A stretch of 64,000 nt of DNA, taken from Terripilifer ovatus. GTDB taxonomy: Bacteria; Pseudomonadota; Alphaproteobacteria; Rhizobiales; Beijerinckiaceae. Where the stretch lies: the NCBI GenBank assembly GCA_029222685.1, contig JARHVB010000010.1:248001-312000 (forward strand). The letters are read 5' to 3'. Position 1 is the first letter of the stretch. Each line of letters opens with the position of its first letter. Below, in pieces: positions 62,551-64,000 of the stretch. The notes under the pieces are model-generated. The model had not been told where the DNA came from and did no database searches. It was given only the letters and a program-made list of their open reading frames with translations. Made by a program: the position numbers and the translations under genes.

Positions 62551-64000
62551 TCAGCCCTTGCCGACAACCTTCCGCAGGATAGCCGCGGCATCGGCTGGGG
62601 CTTCGTTGCCGGTCCACACCACGTACTGGTCGGGCCGCACCAGCACGAGCTTGCTCTCGTAAGCCTCGCGGCCATCGGCATAGGTGTCGGCGATGGCCTT
62701 GAAGGGAATGCCGAGCGCCTGCGCCGCATCTTCGAACGCCTTCACCGCCGACGCATCGACATCGAACGCCAGCAAGGTGAACCCGTCGCACAATTCCTCA
62801 TAGACATCGCGGCCGTTCGACAGCGGCTGCGGCGTCAGATGATGGCCGGGCCGGGCCTTCAGCATATGCACGCCATGGGCGCTGCACTTGCCGCCGGGCG
62901 GTCCAAACAGGATCGGCGAACCTTCGAAATTGGGTTCGTAGCGGCTGGCCATTAGGCCGTCCTCCTGCTCCTGCCGCTTCCACGCCGCCTCGAATGCGTC
63001 GCGGTCGACTTCCGGATTGTAGGTGTCGAGGAACTTGCCTTCAGCCTCGATGCGCGAAGCGATGAAGTCCTCGCCCGTCTCCTTGAACACCGGCCGGCGC
63101 TCTTCGCTGTAGGAGGGGATGAGTTTGTCGCCGCCCCAGCCCTTCAGCACCGCGGTCAGCTTCCAGCCGAGATTGCGCGCATCTTCCAGCCCGTTGTTGA
63201 GGCCGAAGCCGCCATAGGGCGGATGGCTGTGCGCCGCGTCGCCGGCAATCAGCACGCGGCCGACCTGGTACTTGTCCGCCACGGCGACGCGCAGATCCCA
63301 GAAGCCCAGATGATCGAACGTCGCCTTGAATTTGAATCCCGTCGCCTTTTCCAGCACGCCCTGGAAGTCGAAGTCTTTCTCGTTGGCGGCCTCCGCCGGC
63401 ACGGGCGCGTGGAAAAAGAAACCGCTGCCCACATCGATGCGGCCGAAGAACTGCCAATAGCCCTTCAGGTCCGGATGCATGACTCTATAGGTCGAGCGCT
63501 CCGGAAAGCGCTTCAGGCCTTCGTGCAGTTCAGGCGAGCGGAACACGGCCAGCATCATGATCTGGTCGAAGTCGGTGCCGCCGCGCTCGATGCCGACCTG
63601 GGCGCGGATGGTCGAATGCGAGCCGTCGCAGCCGACGAGATAGTCGGCCTCGATCGTTTCCGCCGCGCCCGCTTCGTCGGATATGTCGAGGCGGACGCCG
63701 TTGGCGTCCTGCTCCAGTTCGCCGGCGGTCCAGCCGAAGCGCTGTTCGACGATCGGCAATTTCGCCAGCCGGCCACGCAAGACATCTTCCATCTGATATT
63801 GCGGCAGCCGGTCGTTGTCCTGGAAGAAGAAGCGGCGCACGGTCTCGCGGCCGGCATGGGCATGCCAGTATTCGCTCATCAGATTCTTGTAGGCGGTCAC
63901 ATTGCCGATCGGATAGCCGGGCGGCATGACGCGCGCGGCGCGCAACTGGTCGACGAGACCCCAGAAATAGAAATGTTCGAGCGTTCGTTGCGTCAGGTTC
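62551..64000 (-). CDS. FAD-dependent aromatic hydroxylase (PheA/TfdB type), 5' end outside the window
   Basis: The open frame runs to the right edge on the minus strand; at least 480 residues of a flavoprotein hydroxylase are inside. Visible motifs are the DG motif VGCDGSHSTIRAQ and the GD motif LIAGDAAHSHPPYGGFGLNNGLEDARN. The C-terminal thioredoxin-like domain (QPLSNGRDVYEELCDGF, then VRPDQYVVW) places it with the phenol/2,4-dichlorophenol hydroxylase group. The N-terminal GxGxxG domain is missing only because the window ends. It lies next to the CnbZ-like operon and probably hydroxylates the aromatic ring of the same substrate class. Confidence 0.92.
   Translation of the reverse strand, partial: NLTQRTLEHFYFWGLVDQLRAARVMPPGYPIGNVTAYKNLMSEYWHAHAGRETVRRFFFQDNDRLPQYQMEDVLRGRLAKLPIVEQRFGWTAGELEQDANGVRLDISDEAGAAETIEADYLVGCDGSHSTIRAQVGIERGGTDFDQIMMLAVFRSPELHEGLKRFPERSTYRVMHPDLKGYWQFFGRIDVGSGFFFHAPVPAEAANEKDFDFQGVLEKATGFKFKATFDHLGFWDLRVAVADKYQVGRVLIAGDAAHSHPPYGGFGLNNGLEDARNLGWKLTAVLKGWGGDKLIPSYSEERRPVFKETGEDFIASRIEAEGKFLDTYNPEVDRDAFEAAWKRQEQEDGLMASRYEPNFEGSPILFGPPGGKCSAHGVHMLKARPGHHLTPQPLSNGRDVYEELCDGFTLLAFDVDASAVKAFEDAAQALGIPFKAIADTYADGREAYESKLVLVRPDQYVVWTGNEAPADAAAILRKVVGKG

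Overview
The window is a 64 kb stretch of high-GC DNA from what looks like a metabolically versatile alphaproteobacterium of the order Hyphomicrobiales (Rhizobiales), close to Nitrobacteraceae/Xanthobacteraceae. The pointers are an aminotransferase-hom-glpX gene order, a class I PHA synthase, orphan Bug/TctC-type solute-binding proteins, and interspersed palindromic repeats, including the 'AGAGC-TTTTCG...CGAAAACGCTCT' type known from Bradyrhizobium and Rhodopseudomonas. This placement is inference from memory, not from a search. I saw no rRNA, tRNA, CRISPR array, insertion sequence or prophage.

Layout. 0-14 kb is mostly housekeeping: a secreted protein of unknown function, argC, a fumarylacetoacetase-family hydrolase, a FadL-type outer-membrane channel, a hexapeptide acetyltransferase with phaC, then an aminotransferase, a two-domain kinase/ATPase, hom and glpX. 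14-25 kb is an acyl-CoA degradation block: a Bug protein, a triheme cytochrome c, a pair of acyl-CoA dehydrogenases that look like a heteromer, an OB-fold protein with its thiolase, an enoyl-CoA hydratase, an ADP-forming acyl-CoA ligase and another Bug protein. 25-37 kb is aromatic-acid catabolism: a LigAB-type extradiol dioxygenase with a histone-like tail, three Bug proteins, an aldo/keto reductase, a maleate-isomerase-like enzyme, a Rieske oxygenase, then an LLM flavin oxidoreductase, a gentisate-dioxygenase-like cupin and an SDR behind a visible promoter with an operator palindrome. sodB and a divergent Cys-cluster regulator follow.

38-53 kb reads as a purine scavenging system: a BMP-type nucleoside ABC transporter with a cysteine hydrolase, guanine deaminase, 8-oxoguanine deaminase, a possible Tsx-like nucleoside channel, and xanthine dehydrogenase XdhA, XdhB and XdhC. 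Together they would import purines and oxidised guanine and convert them to xanthine and urate. 53-59 kb is a probable IclR-controlled unit (FAD monooxygenase, IclR regulator, alpha/beta hydrolase, orphan molybdenum hydroxylase large subunit) whose two control regions share an AT-rich 19-bp motif. 59.5-64 kb holds a SET-domain methyltransferase and a MarR-type regulator, a probable MarR operator, a CnbZ-like deaminase, a Bug protein and a flavin aromatic hydroxylase cut by the window edge. This last group may be an amino-aromatic pathway.

Most enzyme-family calls are firm. Substrates for the three catabolic islands are inferred from context only.
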